Made by a program: the position numbers and the translations under genes
Notes under the pieces: generated by a model
What the model was told of the DNA's origin: nothing
What the model saw: the letters and a program-made list of their open reading frames with translations, nothing else
The model's database searches: none
Assembly (NCBI RefSeq): GCF_014648595.1
Contig: NZ_BMRK01000002.1
Location: forward strand, 124,001-188,000
DNA length: 64,000 nucleotides
From: Nocardioides luteus
GTDB lineage: Bacteria > Actinomycetota > Actinomycetes > Propionibacteriales > Nocardioidaceae
Direction: 5' to 3'
Shown: one piece after another, positions 49,816 through 58,399 of the stretch
Position numbering within the stretch: the first letter of the stretch is position 1
Layout: each line of letters starts with the position of its first letter

Positions 49816-51012
49816 TCAGCCCTGCTGACGCAGATACCGCCCGAAGTGAGGGACGGTGAACGCGATCCGGCCACGCTCACCGGAGTAGATCAGGCCCTTC
49901 TTCATCAGCGCGTCGCGCGCCGGGGAGAGGGACTGCGGCTTCTTGTTCAGGTACGCAGCGACATCAGCGGTCGCGACGGTGCCGATGTCGTCGGCACCGA
50001 GCTCGACGGCCGCGTCGGCCATCGCCCGCAGGTAGTCGCGCTCCGCGGGCGTGGCCCGCTCGTAGCGGGACCCGAAGAAGCCGACGGCCAACTCGCGCTC
50101 GGCCTCGGGGGCGGCGACCTTGACGTCCTCGGCTGTTATCGGCGAGCGCGGCGCCTGGTCCCACACGGTCTTGCCGTAGGCCTGGATGAAGTAGGGGTAG
50201 CCTCCGGTCGCCGCGTACATCTCGGAGAGGGCGTCGGCCTCGAACTCGGCGTCCTCCTCGCCTGCCGGGGCGGCGAGCGCACGGTCGGCGGCGTCGCGCT
50301 CGAGACGGTCGATGCGCTGGTAGGAGAAGAGCCGCTCGGAGTAGGACTTGCTGGCCGAGAGAACGGCCGGCAGGTGGGGCAGGCCGGCACCGACGACGAT
50401 CACCGGCAGCCCGGACTGGCTGATCTCGTGGCAGGCGGCGCACATCGCCGAGACGTCGTCGGGGCCGAGGTCCTGCATCTCGTCGATGAAGACGCCGACC
50501 CCCTTGCCGACGTCGGCGGCGAGCCCACCCACGTCGGTGAGCAGCTCGACCAGGTCGATCTCGACGTCGCCGGAGTCGGCCCGGCCGCGCACCGCCGGCG
50601 CCTCGATGCCGGGCGACCACTGCTCACGCAGCTTGGCGTTGGGGCCGGCCTCGCGCTGGGCGAAGCTGCGGATCACGCCGAGGACGTGGTCGACGTCGTC
50701 GGCACTCGGGTGGCCGAGCTCGCGCACCGCCTGGTGCAGGGCGCTCGACAGCGGCCGGCGAAGCGACTGGTCGGGCCGCGCCTCCATCTTCCCGGTGCCC
50801 CAGCCCTTGCGGACCGCCGCCGAGCGGAGCGTGTTGAGCAGGACCGTCTTCCCGACGCCGCGCAGGCCGGTGAGCACCAGGGAACGCTCCGGACGCCCGC
50901 GCGCCACCCGCTCCAGCACCACGTCGAACTGCCCGAGCTGCTCGTTGCGACCAGCCAGCTCCGGGGGCCGCTGACCGGCGCCGGGCGCGTACGGATTGCG
51001 GATCGGGTCCAT
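49816..51012 (-). CDS. AAA ATPase of the Orc1/Cdc6-like type
   Basis: 398 residues. Walker A LTGLRGVGKTVLLNTL, Walker B GVFIDEMQDLGPDD, sensor-like GLPVIVVGAGLPHLP, and a C-terminal winged-helix region (VAAYLNKKPQSLSPARDALMKKGLIYSGERGRIAFTVPHFGRYLRQ). The N-terminal NPYAPGAGQRPPELAGRNEQLGQF is shared with many actinobacterial 'ATP-binding proteins' resembling archaeal Cdc6. Whether it acts in replication, transport of a mobile element or regulation is unknown. TATCGT 6 nt before ATG 51012 suggests a leaderless start. The preceding repeat copy B lies 45 bp past its end. Confidence 0.83.
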   Translation of the reverse strand: MDPIRNPYAPGAGQRPPELAGRNEQLGQFDVVLERVARGRPERSLVLTGLRGVGKTVLLNTLRSAAVRKGWGTGKMEARPDQSLRRPLSSALHQAVRELGHPSADDVDHVLGVIRSFAQREAGPNAKLREQWSPGIEAPAVRGRADSGDVEIDLVELLTDVGGLAADVGKGVGVFIDEMQDLGPDDVSAMCAACHEISQSGLPVIVVGAGLPHLPAVLSASKSYSERLFSYQRIDRLERDAADRALAAPAGEEDAEFEADALSEMYAATGGYPYFIQAYGKTVWDQAPRSPITAEDVKVAAPEAERELAVGFFGSRYERATPAERDYLRAMADAAVELGADDIGTVATADVAAYLNKKPQSLSPARDALMKKGLIYSGERGRIAFTVPHFGRYLRQQG

Positions 51013-51018
51013 GATCAG

Positions 51019-51024
51019 ACGATA
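51019..51024 (-). promoter_or_regulatory. -10 element TATCGT of the Orc/Cdc6-like gene
   Basis: TATCGT on the minus strand lies 6 nt before ATG 51012, within an AT-rich patch containing ACATATATAGG. Confidence 0.45.
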
Positions 51025-51203
51025 TCCACATATATAGGGCGCGTCTTAGATTTCGCTAGCGAGCCACATCTTTCCGAGCGTAGGTCTTTATTCGGTTCTC
51101 TAAGAGCATTCCTAGAAAGCCGAAGACTCCGCGATCGATGGCTATCCTCGAACGTGTGTTCGATGTTAGCGGCAATCCCGCCCCGCACGCAAGCCTCACG
51201 ACA

Positions 51204-51209
51204 TAGACT
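51204..51209 (+). promoter_or_regulatory. -10 element TAGACT of the Fpg/Nei gene
   Basis: TAGACT ends 7 nt before ATG 51217 with no ribosome site, consistent with a leaderless transcript. Confidence 0.5.
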
Positions 51210-51216
51210 CGCCGAC

Positions 51217-52080
51217 ATGCCGGAACTCCCCGAGGTGGAAGCGCTCGCCGAGGACCTGCGCGGGCGCCTCGACGGCCGCGCGATCACGAAGGTGCACGTC
51301 GCCCAGTTCAGCGCGCTGAAGACCTACGACCCGCCGATCACCGCGGTCGAGGGCACGCTCGTCGACAACGTCAGCCGCCACGGCAAGTTCATCGACATCG
51401 AGGCCAGCGGTGTCCACCTCGTGCTCCATCTGGCGCGCGGCGGCTGGATCCGCTGGCGCGACGAGGTGCCGGCGACGCCCCCTCGGCCCGGCTCGAAGTC
51501 CGGCCTGGCGATCCGGGTGGTGCTCGACGACGACACCGGCCTGGACATCACCGAGGGTGGCACCAAGAAGCGGCTGGCGCTCTACGTCGTCCACGACCCG
51601 CAGGACGTGCCGGGCGTCGCCTCGCTGGGCCCGGACCCGCTCGCCGACGACTTCACCCTCACCCGGTTCCGCGAGATCCTCGCCGGCCAGGGACGCAAGC
51701 AGATCAAGGGCGTGCTGCGGATGCAGTCGATCATCGCCGGCATCGGCAACGCCTACTCCGACGAGATCCTGTGGGCGGCGAAGATGTCGCCGTTCAAGCC
51801 CGCCGAGATGACCGACGAGGAGTCGGAGAGCCTCTACACCGCGCTGCGGACGACCCTCCAGGAGGCCGTCGCCCGCGACTCCGGCCTGGCGATGAGCGAG
51901 CTCAAGGGCGAGAAGAAGTCCAACCTCGCCGTCCACGGCAAGGCCGGCAAGAAGTGTCCGGTCTGCGGCGACACGGTCCTGGAGGTCAGCTTCGCCGACT
52001 CCAGCCTGCAGTACTGCCCCACCTGCCAGACCGGCGGTAAACCGCTCGCGGATCGCCGGATGTCACGTCTTCTCAAGTAG
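51217..52080 (+). CDS. Formamidopyrimidine-DNA glycosylase / endonuclease VIII family
   Basis: 287 residues. It excises oxidised bases and nicks the strand. The N-terminal MPELPEVEALAEDL gives the catalytic Pro2 and Glu3; the beta-hairpin Lys is in SRHGKFIDI; the helix-two-turn-helix includes IIAGIGNAYSDEILW; and the C-terminal Cys4 zinc finger is CPVCGDTVLEVSFADSSLQYCPTC. The sequence is closer to the mycobacterial Fpg2/Nei-like branch than to MutM, so substrate range is uncertain. Rhodanese begins 9 bp after its stop. Confidence 0.93.
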   Translation: MPELPEVEALAEDLRGRLDGRAITKVHVAQFSALKTYDPPITAVEGTLVDNVSRHGKFIDIEASGVHLVLHLARGGWIRWRDEVPATPPRPGSKSGLAIRVVLDDDTGLDITEGGTKKRLALYVVHDPQDVPGVASLGPDPLADDFTLTRFREILAGQGRKQIKGVLRMQSIIAGIGNAYSDEILWAAKMSPFKPAEMTDEESESLYTALRTTLQEAVARDSGLAMSELKGEKKSNLAVHGKAGKKCPVCGDTVLEVSFADSSLQYCPTCQTGGKPLADRRMSRLLK

Positions 52081-52083
52081 TCT
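52078..52083 (+). promoter_or_regulatory. -10 element TAGTCT overlapping the fpg stop codon
   Basis: The TAG stop of the glycosylase gene is the first half of TAGTCT, which ends 6 nt before the rhodanese GTG at 52090. The rhodanese gene could be read both from the upstream gene and from its own leaderless start. Confidence 0.4.
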
Positions 52084-52089
52084 TGACTG

Positions 52090-52416
52090 GTGACCATCCC
52101 CACCGTCGAGATCGCCGGCGTGCCCGATCCCCTGCCCGTCGCAGTCCTCGATGTCCGCGAGGACGACGAATGGGCTGCGGGCCACATCGAGGGTGCGACC
52201 CACATCCCGCTCTCGGAGCTCCCCGCCCGCCTCGGTGAGCTGCCCAAGGGCCAGACCCTGGTGGTCTGCAAGGTCGGCGGACGCAGCGCCCAGGCGGTGA
52301 ACTACCTCGCCCAGCAGGGCTTCGAGGTGGTCAACCTCGCCGGCGGCATGCTCGACTGGGCCGCCGCCGGACGGCCGATGGTCAGCGAGACCGGCGCCGA
52401 CGCATACGTCCTCTAG
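52090..52416 (+). CDS. Rhodanese-domain protein
   Basis: 108 residues, single rhodanese domain. VAVLDVREDDEWAAGHIEGATHIPL is the CH2A-type N-terminus and the active-site loop is VVCKVGGRSAQAV with the sulfur-accepting Cys. It may carry persulfide sulfur or act in thiosulfate detoxification. GTG start. Its 3' end overlaps the convergent aat gene by four bases. Confidence 0.92.
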   Translation: MTIPTVEIAGVPDPLPVAVLDVREDDEWAAGHIEGATHIPLSELPARLGELPKGQTLVVCKVGGRSAQAVNYLAQQGFEVVNLAGGMLDWAAAGRPMVSETGADAYVL

Positions 52417-53147
52417 CTCTCGTCAGCCGGCGGACCGCCGAACGCCTCCGGGAGAGGCAGCCTGAGCGCCTTCTCCAGGCGGTCGAGGTAGTCGTTGCGC
52501 GGCATCTCGACCACGCCGAGCGAGGCCAGATGGTCGGTGCGCCACTGCACGTCCAGCAGTCGCTGGTCGATCGAGCCCGCCTCGCGCAGGGCGGAGACCA
52601 GGCCGACCAGGGCGACCTTCGACGCGTCGCGGACGCGGTGGAACATCGACTCGCCCGCGAAGAGCCCACCGATCGCGACGCCGTAGAGCCCGCCGACCAG
52701 GCGGTCGTCCTGCCAGGCCTCGACCGAGTGGGCCCAACCGAGCCGGTGGAGGTTGCCGTAGGCGCGACGGATCCGCTTGTCGATCCAGCCGTGCGGTCGG
52801 CGCGGGTCCGCGCACGCGGCCACCACCTCGTCGAAGCTGGTGTCGATCCGGATCTCGAAGTCGCGTACGGACCGGCGCAGGGACCGCGAGACGACGAGCC
52901 CGTCCAGCGGGAGCACGCCGCGCATGACCGGCGAGAACCACATCATCGGGTCGCGCGGGGACTCACCGGGCATCGGGAAGATGCCGTGCCGGTACGCAGC
53001 CAGGAGCGTCCCGGGCGCGACGTCCGCGCCCATCCCCACCAGGTCGTCGAGTCCGTCCGATCCGCGGGTACCCCCACCGTGGTCACGAAGGTCGGCGAAG
53101 GCCCACGGCGACGGCTCCGGTTCGATCGGACCCCCAAGATTCGCCAC
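52413..53147 (-). CDS. aat: Leucyl/phenylalanyl-tRNA-protein transferase
   Basis: 244 residues. It adds Leu or Phe to proteins with N-terminal Arg or Lys, marking them for ClpS/ClpAP-type degradation (N-degron pathway). Signatures: TLLAAYRHGIFPMPG, MMWFSPVMRGVLPLDGLVVSRSLRRS, HGWIDKRIRRAYGNLHRLGWAHSVEAW, GGLYGVAIGGLFAGESMFHR and LLDVQWRTDHLASLG. GTG 53147 is 6 nt after TAACGT, so leaderless. Divergent from the EcsC gene, 56 bp away. Confidence 0.95.
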   Translation of the reverse strand: MANLGGPIEPEPSPWAFADLRDHGGGTRGSDGLDDLVGMGADVAPGTLLAAYRHGIFPMPGESPRDPMMWFSPVMRGVLPLDGLVVSRSLRRSVRDFEIRIDTSFDEVVAACADPRRPHGWIDKRIRRAYGNLHRLGWAHSVEAWQDDRLVGGLYGVAIGGLFAGESMFHRVRDASKVALVGLVSALREAGSIDQRLLDVQWRTDHLASLGVVEMPRNDYLDRLEKALRLPLPEAFGGPPADES

Positions 53148-53153
53148 GACGAA

Positions 53154-53159
53154 ACGTTA
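53154..53159 (-). promoter_or_regulatory. -10 element TAACGT of aat
   Basis: TAACGT on the minus strand, 6 nt before GTG 53147, no ribosome site. Confidence 0.45.
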
Positions 53160-53190
53160 TCGCCCCGCACCACCTCAACCACCACACACT

Positions 53191-53196
53191 TAGGAT
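53191..53196 (+). promoter_or_regulatory. -10 element TAGGAT of the EcsC-family gene
   Basis: TAGGAT ends 7 nt before ATG 53204. With the aat -10, it makes a compact 56-bp divergent pair of leaderless promoters. Confidence 0.5.
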
Positions 53197-53203
53197 TTGC
53201 CCC

Positions 53204-53902
53204 ATGATCGGTCCCAAGTCAGTGCTCACCAGTGCGGCTGGCCGCCTCGCGCCCAAGGTCATCGAGTCCGCCCCGGGTGTGACCACCCCGGTGGTCCGGC
53301 AGGCTCTCCACCACGCGATCGCCGGCATCGGGCCGCTCCCGGGCGCCGCCGCGGCCGCGGAGAAGCACCTCGAGAAGCAGGACGGCGACGTCGAGGCCGC
53401 GGTGAAGCAGGTCATCGACAACCACGTGCGGATGGCCGGCGTGGGCGGCTTCGCGACCAACATCGGCGGCCTGGTCACCCAGGCCGTGACGCTGCCGGCC
53501 AACATCACCGGCATCGCGATCATCCAGTGCCGGATGGTGGCCGTGATCGCCCATCTGCGCGGCTACGACCTGACCGACCCGCGCGTACGCAACGCCATCC
53601 TGCTCACCCTGCTGAGCGAGGAGAAGGTCGGCAAGCAGATCAAGGCGAAGAAGATCCCGGCTCCGCCGATGGCGGTCGCGACCGCTCCGGCCTACGACCG
53701 CTCGATCGACGACACCGTCGCCTCGGAGGTGGCCCAGGAGCTGCTCAGCCGCGTCACCGGTCGCGGCATGATCTCCATGGCCGCCAAGCGCGTCCCGCTG
53801 GTCGGCGGCGTCGTCGGCGCCGGGGCCGACGGCTGGATGACCTACCAGATCGGTCGCTACGTCTCCCGCGAGCTGCTGCCGCGACGGAGCGACAACCGCT
53901 GA
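53204..53902 (+). CDS. EcsC-family protein
   Basis: 232 residues. The family core is visible: a Gly/Ala-rich helix with GVGGFATNIGGLVTQAVTLPANITGIAIIQCRMVAVIAHLRGYD, then DPRVRNAILLTLL, and a C-terminal KRVPLVGGVVGAGADGWMTYQIGRYV. EcsC proteins are membrane-associated with unknown biochemical role; in Bacillus ecsC follows an ABC transporter pair, but no transporter is adjacent here. The 3' end faces the sulfotransferase operon across 10 bp. Confidence 0.85.
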   Translation: MIGPKSVLTSAAGRLAPKVIESAPGVTTPVVRQALHHAIAGIGPLPGAAAAAEKHLEKQDGDVEAAVKQVIDNHVRMAGVGGFATNIGGLVTQAVTLPANITGIAIIQCRMVAVIAHLRGYDLTDPRVRNAILLTLLSEEKVGKQIKAKKIPAPPMAVATAPAYDRSIDDTVASEVAQELLSRVTGRGMISMAAKRVPLVGGVVGAGADGWMTYQIGRYVSRELLPRRSDNR

Positions 53903-53912
53903 GCGCCGGGCG

Positions 53913-55115
53913 TCAGCGGCGGCGTACGAGCCGGTAGACCTTCAGCATCGCGCGACCCCACCAGCGGCGCTCGAGACCCTCGCGCGCCCGCTCCTTGGGC
54001 ACCAGCGAGCGGGTGTGCTCGAGCTCGGCGTGGAGCTCGGCCACCTCCTCCTCCAGGCGCGCCTCGGAGGTGCGCAGCCGGATGGCCTCCTGGAGCAGCG
54101 CCTCGATGGTGGCGACGCCTACGTCGAGGACCTGGCGGGCCGGGATGTTGTCGGGGTCGACGAACGGCTTGCCGGCCAGATCGGAGGGGACGAGCAGCTC
54201 GTCGAGACCGCCGACCACGTCGTAGCCGCGACCCGAGAGCGCCTCGACCCAGCTCTCGGAGAGCGACTCGACCCACGGCAGGATGTCCGGGGAGAGCGCC
54301 AGGCGCGCGGAGTCGCGGCGCTTGGCCAGCGTGCGGTGAGCCAGGAACTCGCGTACGAAAGGTCGGTAGTCGGCCGGTTCGAGCACCGGCACCACCGCCA
54401 GGTTGACCTCGCGCAGCAGGGCCGCCTCGGGCACACCGAGGGACGGGTTGCCGCGGTCGATCCCCTCGAGGTCGATGGTCACGTCGTCGAGGCCGAAGGC
54501 CGCCGCGAACCGCTCCCAGAGCAGCGTCGAGGGAGACCCCGGCGGCGGGACCGTGATCAGGTGGACGCGGTCGGGCGCGATGCCCTGGGTCCAGCGGTCG
54601 AGGATGTCGGGCAGCTCCTGGACGCCCCAGAACCACGACCCGATGCGGCCCTCGCGGGCGGGGTCGCGGATCTCCTCGAGGAACTCGGCGTAGGTGACCA
54701 CCGAGCGGTGCTTGACGTTCTCCTGCCACTCGGCCGGGATCTGCCGGGCCAGGTCGCGCGCGGAGAGCATGATGTGGATCTCGGAGTCCTCACCGAGCGA
54801 CTCCAACGCGTGCTTGGCCTGCTGCCAGGAAGCGGTGGCGAGGATCTCGTGGGAGATGATGACGGTGCCGTTCTCGACCGCACGCACCTTCGCGGCGAGC
54901 GCGTCCCAGGCGCCGGTGGCCTCCTCCTCGATGCCGCCCCAGGGCAGGTCCATCAGGTCGAGGGCGGCCAGGAAGTGGGCGTCGAAACGGTCCGCGAAGT
55001 AGTGGACGCCCTGCTCGGCGAGGGTCTCCCGGTTGTGGAAAAGGACATCCTGAAGATAAGAGGTGCCCGTCTTCGGGGTGCCGACATGAAGCAGCACGCG
55101 CCGCCCAGTCTCCAC
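53913..55115 (-). CDS. Sulfotransferase-family protein (third gene of the operon)
   Basis: 400 residues. The 5'-phosphosulfate loop is intact: VLLHVGTPKTGTSYLQDVLF. The 3'-phosphate region is probably IMLSARDLARQIPAEWQENV. Further shared segments are ELPDILDRWTQGIAPDRVHLITVP and DILPWVESLSESWVEALSGRGYDVVGGLDELLVP. The last 60 residues form a coiled coil (RLRTSEARLEEEVAELHAELEHTRS) with a basic end. A PAPS-dependent sulfotransferase is likely; the acceptor is unknown. GTG 55115 lies 11 bp after the middle gene. Confidence 0.83.
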   Translation of the reverse strand: METGRRVLLHVGTPKTGTSYLQDVLFHNRETLAEQGVHYFADRFDAHFLAALDLMDLPWGGIEEEATGAWDALAAKVRAVENGTVIISHEILATASWQQAKHALESLGEDSEIHIMLSARDLARQIPAEWQENVKHRSVVTYAEFLEEIRDPAREGRIGSWFWGVQELPDILDRWTQGIAPDRVHLITVPPPGSPSTLLWERFAAAFGLDDVTIDLEGIDRGNPSLGVPEAALLREVNLAVVPVLEPADYRPFVREFLAHRTLAKRRDSARLALSPDILPWVESLSESWVEALSGRGYDVVGGLDELLVPSDLAGKPFVDPDNIPARQVLDVGVATIEALLQEAIRLRTSEARLEEEVAELHAELEHTRSLVPKERAREGLERRWWGRAMLKVYRLVRRR

Positions 55116-55126
55116 GTTGTACTCCT

Positions 55127-56221
55127 TCAGGAATGCCCCGCCAGCAACGACAACGCGAGCGCCAACGCCCGGCGCTCGTCGGGACCCTGAGTCGCCTTCC
55201 CCGAGGGGAGCAGCCGGTCAGGGTCTCCGTGGAGAGCGTATCCGGCTTCGAGCAAAGCATCACGTTGCCCCCGCGCCTGTCCTTCGACCCAGTCCAAACT
55301 TTCTTCTGGGACGCCGAGCTCGCGGGCATCGGGGACGAGCGGTTCGAGCTTCTCCAGCTGCGGTCGCAGGCGGTGGATGAGCAGCCGGCGCTGGGCCTTC
55401 AGATCGGTGCGTACGCTGAGAACCTGGCCGATCACGCGGGCCACCTCGTTCGACTCCGCCGAGACCGCCCAGGGGCCGGGGACGCTGTCGACGCCGAGCA
55501 GGCCGGGCAGCAGGGCAGGGTCGGTGACGATCTCGACCCGCTCCTTCCCGACCCGGTCGGCCCACCAGCGGGCGATCCGGGGCAGGTCGGCGCGCGGGCC
55601 GAGCCAGCCACGCCACTGCGCGTCGCGCATCCAGATCGACCAGGGGTTGACCCGGTTGGTGAAGGTGCGGAACTTCCAGGCGGCAGCGGCGATCTCGTCG
55701 AGCGGTCCGCCGAGGACGTAGACGGTGTAGCCCGCGGCGCCCGGAAGCCGCCCCTGCCTCTCCATCTCCTCGCGGATGGGCAGCGTCAGCCAGGGTGCGC
55801 CGACCAGCCGGTAGGGCAGCTTCCGCCGTTCCTGACCGGCCGGCTTCGACGTCGGGGGCGCACCGGCGTCGAGCAGGTCCTCGGCGAGCCGCACGCTCGC
55901 CGCGCGCAGCAGCTCGCGCGGCCTCAGGGTCGCCGGGTCGACCGGCGGCGGGCCGTACGTCCGGTTGTCGGTGTCGCCGACCAGAGGCAGGTCGCGCCGG
56001 CCGCGGCCGGGCGGGCTGGTGCGCAGCAGCGCGTCGACCCGGCCGGGCTCCGAGGGGCCGGTCGCGTTGAGCCGCCGCAGCAGCTCGAGCAGCTCGGCAC
56101 CAGGGAGGTGGTCGGTCGTGAACGGGGCGGCAGGCTCGGACCAGTCGACCCACGGGGTGGTGCCACCCTCGCGCAGGTGTCTCGCCCAACCCCATCCTCT
56201 GGTGGGTGCTCCAGCAGGCAT
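55127..56221 (-). CDS. Degenerate sulfotransferase-like paralogue lacking the nucleotide loop
   Basis: 364 residues. At first sight unrecognisable, but its second half lines up with its neighbours: YTVYVLGGPLDEIAAAAWKFRTF with VHIVYTVRDIARVLAAEWQ; ADLPRIARWWADRVGKERVEIVTDP with HGLPDVLSRWGRNLPPERVHLVTVP; LDWVEGQARGQRDALLEAGYALHGDPDRLLP with the matching FDWADQVADLW region. The PKTGTxYLQ loop and the RDxxR arginines are missing, and the first 130 residues are polar and unrelated. A catalytically dead partner or a new activity is inferred. The ATG overlaps the upstream stop as TGATG. Confidence 0.7.
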   Translation of the reverse strand: MPAGAPTRGWGWARHLREGGTTPWVDWSEPAAPFTTDHLPGAELLELLRRLNATGPSEPGRVDALLRTSPPGRGRRDLPLVGDTDNRTYGPPPVDPATLRPRELLRAASVRLAEDLLDAGAPPTSKPAGQERRKLPYRLVGAPWLTLPIREEMERQGRLPGAAGYTVYVLGGPLDEIAAAAWKFRTFTNRVNPWSIWMRDAQWRGWLGPRADLPRIARWWADRVGKERVEIVTDPALLPGLLGVDSVPGPWAVSAESNEVARVIGQVLSVRTDLKAQRRLLIHRLRPQLEKLEPLVPDARELGVPEESLDWVEGQARGQRDALLEAGYALHGDPDRLLPSGKATQGPDERRALALALSLLAGHS

Positions 56222-57330
56222 CAGGAGCGTCGCCCCTTGACGCGCCGCATCACCCGCGCCGCACGGGCGGCGACCGGACCTTGGGGCGGGTCGGTGCGGG
56301 CCGCCTCGACGACGACGGCGACCAGGGCGTCGATCGCGGCATCGGCGACGTCCTTCGGGCGCGGCGCGTCCGGGTCGATCCACTCGACGTCGGCGTCGGG
56401 TCGCTGCGGGCGGAGGTCGTCGAGGTCGCCGGAGACGTCGACCTTGGCCAGCTCGGCCCACTCGACCCAGAGGTCGGCGACCTGGTCGGCCCAGTCGAAG
56501 GCGGACGGCGGCATGGTGACGCGCTCGCGCCCGTCGCGGTGGGCGAGGGTGCGCTTGGCGATCACGTCGGTGACCAGGTGGCGGTAGTCCTCGCGCGGGA
56601 GCTCCTGCGCCTCGAGCCGGGCGTTGAGCCGGCGCAGCAGCGTCGCCTCCGCGCGGCCCAGCGACTGGTTGTGGCGGTCGCTGTCGACCGGGGTCCAGGA
56701 CTCGTCGATGCCGACGACCTCGCAGAACCGCCGCCACAGCACCTCGCTGGGCGCGCCCTCGTGGGGCACCGTGACCAGGTGCACACGCTCCGGCGGGAGG
56801 TTGCGACCCCAACGGCTGAGCACGTCGGGCAGGCCGTGCGTACGCCAGAACCAGGCGGCCGAGCGCGACTGCTTCGCCGTCTGCATCCGCTCGAGGTAGC
56901 GCGCGAAGGTGACCTTGCGCTCGCGCTGGACCTGGTCCTGCCACTCGGCGGCCAGCACCCGCGCGATGTCGCGGACGGTGTAGACGATGTGCACCTCGGT
57001 GCGCCCGCCCTCGCCGAGATCGGTCATCGCCTTCTCGACCCGGTCGGGGCGAGCCCCGGCGAAGAGGTGGTGGCTGATCAGGATGGTCTCGGACTCGTCG
57101 CGGCGCACGCGCCTGACCAGGGAGTCCCACTCACCGTGGACGGTCTTCCGCATCCCGCCCCAGGGGCGGTCGATCAGGTCGAGGGCCGGCCGGAAGAAGT
57201 CGGGCTGGCCGCCGACCGGATAGAAGACGCCATGCTTCTCCAAGGACACCCGGTTGTGGAACAACCTGTCCTGGAGGTACGTCGTGCCCGTCTTCGGGGC
57301 GCCGACGTGGAGAAAGACTTTGCGCGCCAT
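56221..57330 (-). CDS. Sulfotransferase-family protein (first gene of the operon)
   Basis: 369 residues. The PAPS loop is VFLHVGAPKTGTTYLQDRLF and the 3'-phosphate-binding region IVYTVRDIARVLAAEWQDQV. The C-terminal tail is helical, ending in a basic RVMRRVKGRRS. It is about as similar to the third gene as expected of an old duplication. ATG 57330 (MARKVF) is preferred; TTG 57351 and GTG 57348 are in frame upstream. No carbohydrate or PAPS-synthesis gene lies nearby in the window, so the sulfated product is unknown. Confidence 0.85.
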   Translation of the reverse strand: MARKVFLHVGAPKTGTTYLQDRLFHNRVSLEKHGVFYPVGGQPDFFRPALDLIDRPWGGMRKTVHGEWDSLVRRVRRDESETILISHHLFAGARPDRVEKAMTDLGEGGRTEVHIVYTVRDIARVLAAEWQDQVQRERKVTFARYLERMQTAKQSRSAAWFWRTHGLPDVLSRWGRNLPPERVHLVTVPHEGAPSEVLWRRFCEVVGIDESWTPVDSDRHNQSLGRAEATLLRRLNARLEAQELPREDYRHLVTDVIAKRTLAHRDGRERVTMPPSAFDWADQVADLWVEWAELAKVDVSGDLDDLRPQRPDADVEWIDPDAPRPKDVADAAIDALVAVVVEAARTDPPQGPVAARAARVMRRVKGRRS

Positions 57331-57430
57331 GATCCCGCTATTCTGCACCAAGTTAGTAGAGATTGTCGCGGCGGTCCGCCTTTTGTCACCCGGCCGTCAC
57401 TCTTGAGTGCAGTGTAGGGCGTGGCGCCAG

Positions 57431-58369
57431 TCAGGAGCGCAGGGCACGCACCACGGCGGAAGGGCTCGGTCGGCCGAGGTGGTCGGCGAGCCAGCGGCTG
57501 GTGTCGGCGACCGCGTCGAGATCGACGCCGTGCTCGATCCCGAGCCCGTCGAGCATCCAGAGCAGGTCCTCGGTGGCGAGGTTGCCGGTCGCGCTCTTGG
57601 CGTAGGGGCAGCCGCCCAGGCCGCCGGCGCTGGCGTCGAAGGTGGTCACGCCGCACTGCAGACCGGCCAGGGTGTTGGCCAGCGCCTGCCCGTAGGTGTC
57701 GTGGAAGTGCAGCGCGAGCCGGTCGGTGGCGACGCCTTCTTCCGCGAAGGCCGCGATCAGCGCCTTCACGTGGCCGGCGGTCGCGACGCCGATCGTGTCG
57801 CCGAGGCTGAGCTCGTCGGCGCCGAGATCGAGCAGCCGCTTGCCGGCCTCGACCACCCTGGCGATCTCGACCTGACCCTCCCAGGGGTCGCCGAAGCACA
57901 TCGAGAGGTAGCCGCGGACGGTCATCCCGGCGTCCTTCGCTCGCGTCATCGTCGGCTCGAACATGGCCCACTGGCCGTCGAAGCTCTGATTGAGGTTCTT
58001 GTTGGCGAACGTCTCGGTGGCGCTGCCGAAGACCGCGATGTGGCGCAGACCCAGCTCCAGCGCGCGGTCGAGCCCCTTCTCGTTGGGCACCAGCACGGGG
58101 AGCTCGCGCGCCCGGTCGCCCAGCCTGTCGACGAGCTCGTTCATCAGCTCCTTGGCGTCGGCCAGCTGCGGCACCCACTTCGGGTGGACGAAGCTGGTCG
58201 CCTCCACCGGGCTCAGCCCGGCCTCGAGCAGCCGGGTGATCAGGTCGGCCTTGACGCCGGTGTCGATCGCCGTCTTCTCGTTCTGAAGACCGTCACGCGC
58301 GCCGACCTCGTAGATCGTGACGCGGTCGGGCAGGCCGTCGTGGCGTACGACGGCGGGGAGGTCGGTCAT
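57431..58369 (-). CDS. mvaB: Hydroxymethylglutaryl-CoA lyase
   Basis: 312 residues, DRE-TIM metallolyase. VTIYEVGARDGLQNEK is the conserved entry with the metal Asp and catalytic Arg; EATSFVHPKWVPQLADA, VFGSATETFANKNLNQ, LSLGDTIGVATAG, LALHFHDTYGQALAN with the two metal His, and GGLGGCPYAKSATGNLATEDL with the active-site Cys. It splits HMG-CoA to acetyl-CoA and acetoacetate, the last step of leucine catabolism, and belongs with the upstream carboxylase genes. Repeat copy C (58400-58470) lies in the 114-bp gap between it and accA. Confidence 0.95.
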   Translation of the reverse strand: MTDLPAVVRHDGLPDRVTIYEVGARDGLQNEKTAIDTGVKADLITRLLEAGLSPVEATSFVHPKWVPQLADAKELMNELVDRLGDRARELPVLVPNEKGLDRALELGLRHIAVFGSATETFANKNLNQSFDGQWAMFEPTMTRAKDAGMTVRGYLSMCFGDPWEGQVEIARVVEAGKRLLDLGADELSLGDTIGVATAGHVKALIAAFAEEGVATDRLALHFHDTYGQALANTLAGLQCGVTTFDASAGGLGGCPYAKSATGNLATEDLLWMLDGLGIEHGVDLDAVADTSRWLADHLGRPSPSAVVRALRS

Positions 58370-58399
58370 CTGGTCGGCTCCTTCGGGCTCGGCTCGAGC

